Shown here: in pieces, positions 6,637-12,756 of the stretch | Layout: each line of letters begins with the position of its first letter | Numbering within the stretch: position 1 is the first letter of the stretch | Source: a virus | Virus record (IMG/VR): IMGVR_UViG_3300045241_000075 | Coordinates: 1 to 38,027 of that record | Direction: 5' to 3' (one strand) | Length of the DNA stretch: 38,027 nucleotides | Program-made: the position numbers and the translations under genes | Notes under the pieces: generated by a model | Database searches by the model: none | The model's input: only the letters and a program-made list of their open reading frames with translations | What the model was told of the DNA's origin: nothing

Positions 6637-6846
6637 TCAGGCATCGCGGCCTCTGAGCAGCGCCAGCACCTTCTCGACCATCGCGTCCTCGCCGAGTTCG
6701 ATGTCAGTCCCGACATCTTCTGGGCGCAGCGCCTCGATTTCGGTGGCGACCACCGCGAGCACCGCATCCGCCGCGTCCGTCGCACTCTCGTCCCAGATCG
6801 TGATGGCACGGGCCACCTCGACGCGCAGGTCTACGGAATCAGGCAT
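6637..6846 (-). CDS. Hypothetical acidic helical protein
   Basis: 69 residues, MPDSVDLRVEVARAITIWDE at the start and VEKVLALLRGRDA at the end. All helix, strongly acidic. ATG overlaps the previous gene end. Not recognised. Together with 6839-7033 and 7193-7474 it shares an 'operate on subunit interface' look, but no family can be named. Confidence 0.6.
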   Translation of the reverse strand: MPDSVDLRVEVARAITIWDESATDAADAVLAVVATEIEALRPEDVGTDIELGEDAMVEKVLALLRGRDA

Positions 6847-7033
6847 GGCCGGTAACCCTGTCAATGATGAGGAGCGCTCGCTCCAGGCCATCAGCAAACC
6901 CCTCCTGATAGCTGGCCGACGTGTCCTCATACCTCTTCTTGCGATAGTTCGACCACGCTTCGCCAATCGCCATCTCCAAGCCGGCACGGATCTCGTACTC
7001 CTGCTGGGCGGTAGAACTACGGTTCGACGGCAT
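6839..7033 (-). CDS. Hypothetical helical protein
   Basis: 64 residues from ATG 7033, with GGAAGG upstream. QQEYEIRAGLEMAIGEAWSN then RALLIIDRVTGHA suggests a helical cytoplasmic protein. It overlaps the excisionase end by 17 bases. Function unknown. Confidence 0.6.
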   Translation of the reverse strand: MPSNRSSTAQQEYEIRAGLEMAIGEAWSNYRKKRYEDTSASYQEGFADGLERALLIIDRVTGHA

Positions 7034-7196
7034 CTTCGCCTTCCTTCCACCAGCGCTCCACATCTTCAAGATCGAACCTGACGCGGCTGTCGACCTTCCG
7101 GCACACCGGGATCTCGCCGCGTTGGACGAGTTCATAGACCTTGTTCAGGCTCATGCCGGTCATCTTGGCGACGTCCTTCGCGGTACCCGGCCTCAT
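7017..7196 (-). CDS. xis: Excisionase-like MerR/HTH_17 DNA-binding protein
   Basis: 59 residues from an ATGA-overlapping ATG. AKDVAKMTGMSLNKVYELVQ, RGEIPVCRKVDSRVRFDL and EDVERWWKEGE are the helix-turn-helix, wing and final helix of the helix-turn-helix_17/excisionase group. Placed in the early operon about 0.6 kb from the integrase gene, it probably directs excision when the early promoter fires. Confidence 0.8.
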   Translation of the reverse strand: MRPGTAKDVAKMTGMSLNKVYELVQRGEIPVCRKVDSRVRFDLEDVERWWKEGEDAVEP

Positions 7197-7474
7197 AGCG
7201 GCAACACGATCCCGGCGGCGTCCATCGCTTCGCGTATCGCGTCACGCAGGAGCAGCCTTATCTCGTCGGAAGGCAAATCTACTTTGACGCCGCCATAGAC
7301 GAGTGCCATGATCGCAGCGTCAATCGCTGATGGCGACAGGAGCCTGGCGATGCATTCTTCGAGGCGCATCGCCATCTCACGGGCCGCGTCACGCTCCGCG
7401 ACGACGACCTCATACATCTCTCCCATGACTTCATGCGAGCCGCGCAAGGCCGCGTTCTTCCGAGCCTCACTCAC
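7193..7474 (-). CDS. Hypothetical protein, MSEARKNA start
   Basis: 93 residues. After MSEARKNAALRGSHEVMGEM comes a coiled-coil-like stretch (VVAERDAAREMAMRLEECIA) and a helical C-terminus. The first eight residues repeat those of the gene at 8160, pointing to duplication of a gene start. Function unknown. Confidence 0.65.
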   Translation of the reverse strand: MSEARKNAALRGSHEVMGEMYEVVVAERDAAREMAMRLEECIARLLSPSAIDAAIMALVYGGVKVDLPSDEIRLLLRDAIREAMDAAGIVLPL

Positions 7475-7698
7475 AGCGAATCCTCGCGCTTACGGTACTT
7501 CCAGCCGCAGCGATACAGGAACACGCGCACCCGCTTCTTGCGGCGCATCAGCGGCCACCACATCCGCAGCTTGAAATGGTGAGCCGTCCAGGGCTTGACC
7601 GGCCAGATGCAGAATCGGCAGAGTCCGTTGTTGTTTCCGTGCTCGTCGGTCAGGTCGTTGCCGCAGCGCGGACAGTGCGTGGGTGGGGCGCTGTTCAT
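7471..7698 (-). CDS. Basic zinc-ribbon protein
   Basis: 75 residues. CPRCGNDL and CRFC give a four-Cys ribbon (residues about 9-30), followed by an Arg/Lys/Trp-rich part (MRRKKRVRVFLYRCGWKYRK) that could bind nucleic acid. ATGA overlaps on the start side. Confidence 0.65.
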   Translation of the reverse strand: MNSAPPTHCPRCGNDLTDEHGNNNGLCRFCIWPVKPWTAHHFKLRMWWPLMRRKKRVRVFLYRCGWKYRKREDSL

Positions 7699-7859
7699 CG
7701 CTCTCCACCGGGAGCGTCGCGAACACCGGTGAAATAGTCAGGGTGAATCTGGCACTCGCCGGGGTGGCCATGTAGCCGCTGGCAGGAGAGCCACTGGTTC
7801 ATCCGAAGTCCTTCAACGGGCTTATGGCACATCCGCATCGTCATCTGAGCCTCACTCAT
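7695..7859 (-). CDS. Small Cys/His protein
   Basis: 54 residues, MSEAQMTMRMCHKPVEGLRM then WLSCQRLHGHPGECQIHP. Three Cys and several His could form one zinc site. The end, DAPGGER, and the bases under it are identical to the end of the gene at 8288-8470. Both ends overlap neighbours in ATGA. Confidence 0.6.
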   Translation of the reverse strand: MSEAQMTMRMCHKPVEGLRMNQWLSCQRLHGHPGECQIHPDYFTGVRDAPGGER

Positions 7860-8008
7860 GATGGGTCGATGGCTCCTGTCTCAAGCGCTTCCTCGACCTC
7901 GGTGCGAATCCATGACGCTGGCAGGCCGAGTTCGAGCGCGCGGTAGATGGCGTCCTCGATCTGCTCTTGGATGAGCTTTCGTTGCATGTCCAGGGTGCGC
8001 TCACTCAT
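7856..8008 (-). CDS. Small acidic helical protein
   Basis: 50 residues starting MSERTLDMQRKLIQEQIEDA. An all-helix, acidic mini-protein with ATGA overlaps at both ends. No family recognised. Confidence 0.55.
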   Translation of the reverse strand: MSERTLDMQRKLIQEQIEDAIYRALELGLPASWIRTEVEEALETGAIDPS

Positions 8009-8160
8009 CGCTTGTCCTCGTGATAAAGGTATTCGGTACCGCGACTCCTAAGCGGCGTCCACTCTGGATACCAGGACAACCTCGGGTCGTATCCGAGGAT
8101 GCGGATCACCGTGGCCCACACGTCGTTGGGCAATCCCGCGTTCTTCCTAGCCTCACTCAT
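8005..8160 (-). CDS. Small protein, MSEARKNA start
   Basis: 51 residues, MSEARKNAGLPNDVWATVIR then ILGYDPRLSWYPEW. Aromatic-rich; not recognised. Shares its first eight codons almost exactly with the gene at 7474. Confidence 0.55.
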   Translation of the reverse strand: MSEARKNAGLPNDVWATVIRILGYDPRLSWYPEWTPLRSRGTEYLYHEDKR

Positions 8161-8291
8161 GGGCGCGGGTACTTCCTGTTCATGGCGCGAATCCACTCCA
8201 GTTCTTCCAGAAGCGCGCGCCTCTTCCCGCGGTGATAACCAGCGGCGAACCATACCGCGCTGACTACAACCAAGACAATGACGTTACTCAT
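8157..8291 (-). CDS. Small single-pass membrane protein
   Basis: 44 residues. An N-terminal membrane segment, VIVLVVVSAVWFAAGYH, is followed by a basic turn (RGKRR) and a short cytoplasmic helix. ATGA overlaps at both ends. Function unknown. Confidence 0.6.
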   Translation of the reverse strand: MSNVIVLVVVSAVWFAAGYHRGKRRALLEELEWIRAMNRKYPRP

Positions 8292-8470
8292 CGCTCTCCA
8301 CCGGGAGCGTCGGAGGGGATCGCGCCCCCAGTGGAGAGGACGGCGCCACTGCCAGGACGGTGTGCAGCGCGCTCCTCAGCGAGCCAATAGTTCAGGAGGG
8401 CGATGAGGCCCTGGTCGTACGGGTCGGGCTCGGGATCCTCGAGTTCGGTGAGGAGCGGGAAGCCAGTCAT
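8288..8470 (-). CDS. Hypothetical protein
   Basis: 60 residues from ATG 8470 in a TGATG overlap. Acidic start (LLTELEDPEPDPYDQG), a helix (LIALLNYWLAEERAAH) and the DAPGGER end shared with the gene at 7695-7859. Confidence 0.55.
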   Translation of the reverse strand: MTGFPLLTELEDPEPDPYDQGLIALLNYWLAEERAAHRPGSGAVLSTGGAIPSDAPGGER

Positions 8471-8688
8471 CAGCAGTTCATGAGGTAGTGGAGGAATCCG
8501 GGCTGCTGTTCGCATGGACACGGGTTGGGTGGGCCACCAGCAAATGTCGGGTCATCCGAGGGTTTCCACGCTGAACTGATCCCGGTCGGGTAGTTGGCGT
8601 TGAGCCAGCGGGCGGCATTTAGCGGCCCTTCGTCAGAGCAGACGCTTGCGTAGCAGATCCCCGGTGATGTGATGAGCGAGGTCGTCAT
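8470..8688 (-). CDS. Conserved small actinophage protein
   Basis: 72 residues. The block WLNANYPTGISSAWKPSDDP then NPCPCEQQPGFLHYLMNC belongs to a recurrent actinobacteriophage mini-protein with a terminal HYLxxC and a CxC pair. Function unknown. Follows the Rad52-like gene in an ATGA overlap. Confidence 0.7.
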   Translation of the reverse strand: MTTSLITSPGICYASVCSDEGPLNAARWLNANYPTGISSAWKPSDDPTFAGGPPNPCPCEQQPGFLHYLMNC

Positions 8689-9416
8689 GACCCAGCCTGT
8701 TCGACGAGTGCGGGGTCGTCGAGGGCTTCCGGAGCCTCGTCGAGCGTCAACGGCGACGGCGGCAACTCTGGCTCGCCATTCGGTGTCTGCTTCGCCTCGG
8801 TGATCGCCCAATCCAGATCCTCGATCAGGAGACTCGCCTCGTCGAGAGTCTTCACATTCCGTTTCAGCAACGGGTGACCAGGCATGAGCGTCCCGAGTTG
8901 GGTACGACGCGCGGTGATCGCCGTCTTCTGCGGCAGCGTCACCTTCGCGATTCCGTCCGAACCAGCCGACGACGCGGCGGGGTCAACGTCAGGGTTAGCC
9001 GCTTCCTGCGCCGCCGGCTGATCCGGTTCCAGACGCTCAATCACCTCCTCTCGGCTCGCCTGCAAATCCTCTTTCGCCCACAAATCTAGGGCGACACCGA
9101 ACCGCATCGCACACCGCCGGATCGCGTCGCTCGAGCACTCCTTCATGTTCGGCCCGTCACCCCACTCATGGCGGGTGACACCGCAGACGGTCAGCGCGTA
9201 CAAGACTTCTTCGCCGCTCCGACCACCAGGACGAACGATCGGGACGTGGTTCGCGTTCATGACCGGCCCGAACTCGTACTCCGGGTCGACCTGGAGCAGC
9301 CGATCGGTGACCACGGCGTGCCCGGCGAAATCGAGCATCTTTCCACCCTTCGGAAGGTGGCCGATCTGCTCGGGTGGAAACGGCTTGCGGAGGGCTTTAG
9401 CTTGTGACGCGTCCAT
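8685..9416 (-). CDS. Rad52-like single-strand annealing protein
   Basis: 243 residues from ATG 9416, with GAGGAGGA just upstream. The N-terminal 130 residues (LRKPFPPEQIGHLPKGGKML, AVVTDRLLQVDP, then DAIRRCAMRFGVALDLW) match the Rad52/DdrA-type annealing proteins common in actinophages. The C-terminal 110 residues are Pro/Glu-rich and variable, as is usual. Likely role: annealing single strands during replication or recombination, perhaps with host exonuclease. It has no phage exonuclease partner nearby. Confidence 0.75.
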   Translation of the reverse strand: MDASQAKALRKPFPPEQIGHLPKGGKMLDFAGHAVVTDRLLQVDPEYEFGPVMNANHVPIVRPGGRSGEEVLYALTVCGVTRHEWGDGPNMKECSSDAIRRCAMRFGVALDLWAKEDLQASREEVIERLEPDQPAAQEAANPDVDPAASSAGSDGIAKVTLPQKTAITARRTQLGTLMPGHPLLKRNVKTLDEASLLIEDLDWAITEAKQTPNGEPELPPSPLTLDEAPEALDDPALVEQAGS

Positions 9417-9642
9417 GATCCTCCTCGAGGATGTCCCGCGCGTGGAACAGCAGCATGCTTGCCAAGAGGTGTGAACATCCACGACGCGCGGGGCAGCTGC
9501 ACTCCATCCCATCCGGTGTCGCGGTCACCTCGTACGTCCCGGTGAATCCTCGGACGAGCGCCGAGTCGAAGCCGGTCAAGTCGACGCGGTCTTCGTCGAT
9601 GAGTCGAACCGCCTTCGACACGACGCTCTCCGAGATCATCAT
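9397..9642 (-). CDS. SWIM zinc-finger mini-protein
   Basis: 81 residues (80 from the second ATG). CSCPARRGCSHLLA is a SWIM signature, CxC-x5-CxH, preceded by a strand-rich part (SALVRGFTGTYEVTATPDG). Small SWIM proteins usually sit beside recombination genes in actinophages, as here, directly before the Rad52-like gene. Probably binds DNA or the annealing protein. Confidence 0.75.
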   Translation of the reverse strand: MMISESVVSKAVRLIDEDRVDLTGFDSALVRGFTGTYEVTATPDGMECSCPARRGCSHLLASMLLFHARDILEEDHGRVTS

Positions 9643-10061
9643 CAGTACGGAGCCAGCGTCTCGTTGATGACGTGGGCTTCTAGCTGGGCCGAGTTGTTCC
9701 AGCCGCTGGTGTAGGTGACGCGGAGCACTGAGCGCCACCATCCGTTCTTCGTGGTGTGGACTCGGACGTTCAGTCCACATGTCGCGCCGGGGGCGAGCTT
9801 CAGGCCGGCGACGCAGGTCGTGCCGCTGCCGAGGGTGAACTTATTGCCACCGCTGCCAGCGATCGCGACTACACCGATCTTCTGGGTGACGCCGCTGCCA
9901 TTGTGGAGCGTCGCCATCTTCTTCGGATGCGTGCCACTGAACACCGTGCCAAACCGGACATGGCTCGGGGAGATCGAGTTCTGCGCGCTCGTGGCGAACG
10001 CTGACGCTGTGATCGCGAGCGTCCCACCCACGATCACTAGGATCGAGACTAGCTTCTTCAT
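9642..10061 (-). CDS. Secreted ASH/immunoglobulin-like domain protein
   Basis: 139 residues. The signal peptide MKKLVSILVIVGGTLAITAS is followed by a single beta-sandwich domain with ISPSHVRFGTVFSGTH, TTCVAGLKLAPGATCGLNVR and VLRVTYTSG, the order seen in ASPM-SPD-2-hydin (ASH) type repeats of actinobacterial surface proteins. Two Cys of that domain may form a disulphide. Third gene of the early operon, so expressed at once after induction or infection. It may alter the cell surface, for example in exclusion; this is inference. Confidence 0.7.
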   Translation of the reverse strand: MKKLVSILVIVGGTLAITASAFATSAQNSISPSHVRFGTVFSGTHPKKMATLHNGSGVTQKIGVVAIAGSGGNKFTLGSGTTCVAGLKLAPGATCGLNVRVHTTKNGWWRSVLRVTYTSGWNNSAQLEAHVINETLAPY

Positions 10062-10089
10062 GGTTCCCTCTCGTTTGGGTTGCCGCCAT

Positions 10090-10254
10090 CTACATTCGTC
10101 CTGTGCGGCGGAGTTGTTCGAGCCAATCCTCTTGCTCGGACTGGCGAAGCTTTATGGCGCGGTCTCGCATGTGGAGGGCGATCCAGGCGTAGCCGACACC
10201 GACGAGGAGGCTGATCGTGATCCACGCGCCGATGCCGATCCCCCACGTGGTCAT
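10090..10254 (-). CDS. Small membrane protein after Cro-like gene
   Basis: 54 residues. One membrane segment, WGIGIGAWITISLLVGVGYA, then a basic and amphipathic tail, ALHMRDRAIKLRQSEQEDWL. ATGA overlap with the HTH gene. It sits between a regulator and an exported protein; function unknown. Confidence 0.65.
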   Translation of the reverse strand: MTTWGIGIGAWITISLLVGVGYAWIALHMRDRAIKLRQSEQEDWLEQLRRTGRM

Positions 10255-10484
10255 GCCGTCACCTCGTCGTTCGTCTCGGCGAACCAGTTCACGGTGCGGC
10301 CGTAGAGGTTCGCGGCGCGGACGAGTGTGCGGTAGCTGGGCTCGGTCTTCCCGGCTTCGTATCGCTCGAGGGTGTCGACGCTGATTCCGAACTCGTCGGC
10401 GGCTCGCGGCTTTCCGATTTCTCGGTCTTCACGCGCTTGTCGCAGCCGTTTACCGATGCTCTGTGCTGTAGGAGTGTGTGGCAT
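10251..10484 (-). CDS. HTH (XRE) regulator, Cro-like candidate
   Basis: 77 residues. AQSIGKRLRQAREDREIG, then AADEFGISVDTLERYEAGKT and VRAANLYGRTVNWFAE, form a complete XRE helix-turn-helix. It is the first gene of the leftward early operon and starts about 5 bases after the predicted transcription start. It resembles the divergent regulator at 10631 in layout (LERYxxGxTxPS, LxGRxxxWFA). By position it would be the Cro-type lytic regulator. Confidence 0.8.
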   Translation of the reverse strand: MPHTPTAQSIGKRLRQAREDREIGKPRAADEFGISVDTLERYEAGKTEPSYRTLVRAANLYGRTVNWFAETNDEVTA

Positions 10485-10524
10485 TTCTGCTCCTCACCCT
10501 AGCACCCCGCATTCTGGTTTGCAA
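10482..10524 (-). promoter_or_regulatory. Early leftward promoter
   Basis: Minus strand: TTGCAA (10524-10519), 17-bp spacer, TAGGGT (10501-10496), then GAGGAGCA and ATG at 10484. The transcript would begin within about 5-8 bases of the ATG, so it is nearly leaderless. Confidence 0.65.
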
Positions 10525-10550
10525 GAGTGGCGGAAAGGAAACCCCGCAGT

Positions 10551-10593
10551 TTGCGCCACGCCCACTCCTCCGCTACCCTGAGGAGCAAAGATG
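10551..10593 (+). promoter_or_regulatory. Rightward repressor promoter
   Basis: Plus strand: TTGCGC (10551-10556), 17-bp spacer, TACCCT (10574-10579), then GAGGAGCA. The block GCTA-CCC-TGAGGAGCA mirrors GCTA-GGG-TGAGGAGCA of the opposing promoter, which suggests a shared operator over the -10 and start region of each. Confidence 0.65.
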
Positions 10594-10630
10594 CTCCAAG
10601 TCATGGCCGCCCCAGAAAGAGAGGCCACTC

Positions 10631-11008
10631 GTGACGCCCACCGCGAAGTACATTGGAGCACGGATCAAGGAAGCCATCGACACCGCTGACTTCCCCGAAG
10701 GCTCCAAGCATCTAGAGCTCGTCGCCGGCACTCTCGGCACGTCCAAAGAGACGCTCGAGCGCTACATCAACGGCGTTACCGACCCTTCCGCATTGTTCAT
10801 CTGGCAGCTGGCCGAGCTGACCGGACGCTCGTTCGGCTGGTTCGCGGGTGACCTAGTCGATGTCCCCGAAGAACTCGATCGTGCGATCTTGACGCGGCTG
10901 CTCCGGGAGTTGGAGCTTCGAGACGCGACCGTCGCGAAGCTCCGCGGCAAGCTCGAAAAGGCGGATCCGCTGCTCGTATCGAGCAGCGATGGCCCGGGCA
11001 AGCGCTAG
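10631..11008 (+). CDS. HTH immunity repressor candidate
   Basis: 125 residues from GTG 10631 (GAGAGG upstream). AKYIGARIKEAIDTADFPEG, HLELVAGTLGTSKETLERYI and QLAELTGRSFGWFAGD make up an XRE-type DNA-binding domain. A coiled-coil-like tail (LTRLLRELELRDATVAKLRG) may mediate dimerisation. It has no peptidase domain, so it would not be controlled by RecA cleavage. Divergent from the early operon, it is the likely lysogenic repressor. Confidence 0.75.
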   Translation: MTPTAKYIGARIKEAIDTADFPEGSKHLELVAGTLGTSKETLERYINGVTDPSALFIWQLAELTGRSFGWFAGDLVDVPEELDRAILTRLLRELELRDATVAKLRGKLEKADPLLVSSSDGPGKR

Positions 11009-11100
11009 GCAGACCACCAGTGTTGCGAGTTCGTCGTCCATCCGATCCCCAGTATGGGTATCGGCGAGTGGAGAACTGGTCAAGAGGGGTTTGTGCCGGG

Positions 11101-11129
11101 TTGCACGAATATCCCCCATCTGCTAGTCT
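11101..11129 (+). promoter_or_regulatory. Promoter for immunity genes
   Basis: TTGCAC (11101-11106), exactly 17 bp, TAGTCT (11124-11129). Same TTGC-17-TAnnnT form as the two switch promoters. It lies about 50 bases before the immunity gene, in an otherwise empty 170-bp gap. Confidence 0.65.
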
Positions 11130-11178
11130 GCACCGCAGAGATGCACCTACCGGGTGCGCCACAAACAGAAAGAACACC

Positions 11179-11373
11179 ATGAACGCTTCAACCATCTTCA
11201 GCATCCTGACCCTCGCCGGCATCTACTTCATCCCGACGATCATCGCGGCCGTGCGGAGTCACCAGGGCGCGAGCGTCTTCGTGATGAACCTGTTCCTCGG
11301 GTGGACGCTCATCGGGTGGGTCGTCGCTTTGACGATGAGCGTCCGCGACAAGCCGCGGCACGCTCGCGCATGA
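11179..11373 (+). CDS. Superinfection immunity membrane protein
   Basis: 64 residues from ATG 11179. Two membrane segments. IYFIPTIIAAVRSHQ and LFLGWTLIGWVVALT match the superinfection-immunity family (Imm-like of T4), which blocks DNA entry of related phages at the membrane. Driven by its own promoter next to the repressor, it is probably a lysogenic conversion gene. Confidence 0.85.
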   Translation: MNASTIFSILTLAGIYFIPTIIAAVRSHQGASVFVMNLFLGWTLIGWVVALTMSVRDKPRHARA

Positions 11374-11588
11374 AGCTGCGCGCCGTCTACGCGTCGGCGG
11401 TCGTCGTGGGTAGCGGCCGCGTTGGATTGATCGCCGCGATCACCGAGGAGATGATCGCCGACCCACCCGTGCTCACCGCGTACTGCCTCCGCGAACTCGC
11501 GTACAACTCGGGACTCGAGGTAGATGCTGAGAGCCTTGAGATCGACATCCACCCGCAGCGACCGCCAACGCGCAACGCCCGCGCCTAA
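11370..11588 (+). CDS. Small protein coupled to immunity gene
   Basis: 72 residues from an ATGA-overlapping ATG. A short hydrophobic start (LRAVYASAVVVGSG), then an acidic helical part (AAITEEMIADPPVLTAYCLR). Not recognised; co-translation with the immunity gene suggests a joint role. Its stop overlaps the convergent stop of the gene at 11585 by 3 bases. Confidence 0.6.
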   Translation: MKLRAVYASAVVVGSGRVGLIAAITEEMIADPPVLTAYCLRELAYNSGLEVDAESLEIDIHPQRPPTRNARA

Positions 11589-12043
11589 CAACTCGCCGGG
11601 TCGGCGCTCGACGCGTAGGTATCCATGACACCATTCGGCCCCAAGAAGCGCACGAACACGCGCTCGCGGTAGGCACAGAGTTGCTGCGCCTTCAAGCCGC
11701 CCTCCGAACCAATCGGATTGAAGTTGGTGGTGTCCTTCGTGATCACGTCTCCCGCGTTGACGATGTTGCTCTGCCAGTTGCAGTCTTCCCCGCTGAACTG
11801 GCACTCCCAGAAGTACCAGGTGCCGCCGGACTCGGCCTGCACCTTTATCTCGATCTGGAACCACGTCGGGCAGTTGCCGGCCTTCACGTGGGGCGCGGTG
11901 ATGACGCCGCTGCCGTAGATCGGCGATTGCGCGTTCTCGGTGCCGCAGACGCCGCTGGCGTGGGCGGGGCTTGTCCACTGGTGGAACCCACCACCGACGC
12001 CGGCGATGGCGACAGCGATGAGCAGGATGATGCGCGAGCGCAT
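11585..12043 (-). CDS. Secreted cysteine-rich protein
   Basis: 152 residues from ATG 12043 (AAGGGAGG upstream). The signal peptide (IILLIAVAIAGVGGGFHQW, cut after AHA) is followed by a mature chain with six Cys, likely three disulphides, and aromatic patches (SGGTWYFWECQFSGEDCNWQ). No family recognised. It lies after the lysis genes behind a hairpin, the position of a moron or lysogenic conversion gene. Confidence 0.7.
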   Translation of the reverse strand: MRSRIILLIAVAIAGVGGGFHQWTSPAHASGVCGTENAQSPIYGSGVITAPHVKAGNCPTWFQIEIKVQAESGGTWYFWECQFSGEDCNWQSNIVNAGDVITKDTTNFNPIGSEGGLKAQQLCAYRERVFVRFLGPNGVMDTYASSADPASC

Positions 12044-12061
12044 CGAAACCTCCCTTTGTCG

Positions 12062-12100
12062 CCCCCAACCGCCCGCCTCTCATAGTGGGACGGTTGGGGG
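12062..12100. terminator. Hairpin after lysis genes
   Basis: CCCCCAACCG at 12062-12071 and its complement at 12091-12100; inner CCC and GGG can also pair. It separates the lysis cassette from the secreted-protein gene. No U-run; probable end of the late transcript. Confidence 0.5.
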
Positions 12101-12140
12101 TGGCGCTCCCACGAACCCCGTGGGCGGGGACGAGCTCAGA

Positions 12141-12212
12141 TCACGCGCTTCTCACGATCGCGATGACGACGAAGATGATCAGCACGAGGATCAGGATGCC
12201 GATGAGGCTCAC
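12141..12212 (-). CDS. 23-residue membrane peptide
   Basis: GTG overlaps the holin stop as GTGA. The peptide is almost only a membrane helix: MSLIGILILVLIIFVVIAIV and then a basic end. Placement suggests a second holin-type or antiholin peptide. Real coding status needs proof because of its length. Confidence 0.5.
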   Translation of the reverse strand: MSLIGILILVLIIFVVIAIVRSA

Positions 12213-12610
12213 GGCGCTGGCGCCGGCACGGGTGGCGTCGAGTTGCCACGACCGCCGATGACGGGACTCGGGTTGAAGCCGGGGATCAAGTCGTCAAGGC
12301 TCGAGACGAGGCTGCCAGCCATCGCCGCAGAGACGAGGGCGAACATCGCGTCCGACGCGGCGTTCACGTCGAACGCGGGGATGATGATGTGCGCGGATCC
12401 CGCGACGAGCGCGAACGAGTGGAGCGCGAAGAATGGCAGCACCTTCGACAGGACATCATTCCTGGCGAAGTTCGCGACGTACTGGAGGTTGAACGTCCCG
12501 AGCTTGAACGCGGCTGCGACGCCGAGGACGAAGTCCGCGACGATCAAGCCGAGGACTACCTTGAACTGGTAGTCGTTCACGAACGCGCTAATCAGAGTCT
12601 GGATGGTCAT
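12209..12610 (-). CDS. Holin
   Basis: 133 residues. Three hydrophobic segments at about 16-38 (FKVVLGLIVADFVLGVAAAF), 57-77 and 86-104, and a Pro-rich tail. The layout resembles phage holins of the phage_holin_4 type. It follows the endolysin, so it likely forms the membrane lesion that frees or activates the lysin. Confidence 0.8.
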   Translation of the reverse strand: MTIQTLISAFVNDYQFKVVLGLIVADFVLGVAAAFKLGTFNLQYVANFARNDVLSKVLPFFALHSFALVAGSAHIIIPAFDVNAASDAMFALVSAAMAGSLVSSLDDLIPGFNPSPVIGGRGNSTPPVPAPAP

Positions 12611-12755
12611 CTACTTCCTTCCTTGGGTGGGTAACTAGGTACTGGTCGAACGCTGCGTGCTTCGCGAGGCTCTCCTCGAGCTGTTCGAGTCCGTATTCGA
12701 CCCACTCCTTGAACCAGCGCCCGTCGCGCTCGCTTGGGGTGAGTCGTTTCTGCAC
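12588..12755 (-). CDS. Small protein between endolysin and holin
   Basis: 55 residues from GTG 12755, one base after the endolysin stop. QKRLTPSERDGRWFKEWVEY then GLEQLEESLAKHAAFDQYL, a charged helix. The end overlaps the holin start by 23 bases. Function unknown, possibly lysis timing. Confidence 0.6.
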   Translation of the reverse strand: MQKRLTPSERDGRWFKEWVEYGLEQLEESLAKHAAFDQYLVTHPRKEVDDHPDSD

Positions 12756-12756
12756 G

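Larger units (their letters stand above)
6384..6644 (-). pseudogene. Probable 5' gene fragment cut by integrase cassette
   Basis: An ATG at 6644, adjacent to the stop of the upstream gene, begins a protein-like sequence (MPETPVEHLSDRPSFLCADG, then PGCGLGPP and YGCPLPVG) that fits the style of the neighbouring zinc proteins. The frame has no stop until 4902, because it runs antisense through the whole integrase. The likely explanation is a gene whose 3' end was replaced when the integrase cassette entered. Confidence 0.35.

Noticed and set aside
4902-6809. A 635-codon open frame on the minus strand
   Set aside because: It runs antisense to the clearly real integrase, and its sequence there has the composition of a mirror frame in G+C-rich DNA. 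Only the part near 6644 looks coding.
10591-10689. 32-codon frame from ATG 10591 after GAGGAG
   Set aside because: Overlaps the repressor start in another frame and has no protein-like pattern; the GAGGAG is better explained as part of the mirrored operator block.
10853-11119. Minus-strand frame opposite the repressor (MDDELATLVVCLALARAIAA)
   Set aside because: Lies fully under the repressor 3' half, has no overlap joint or ribosome site, and is explained by mirror coding.
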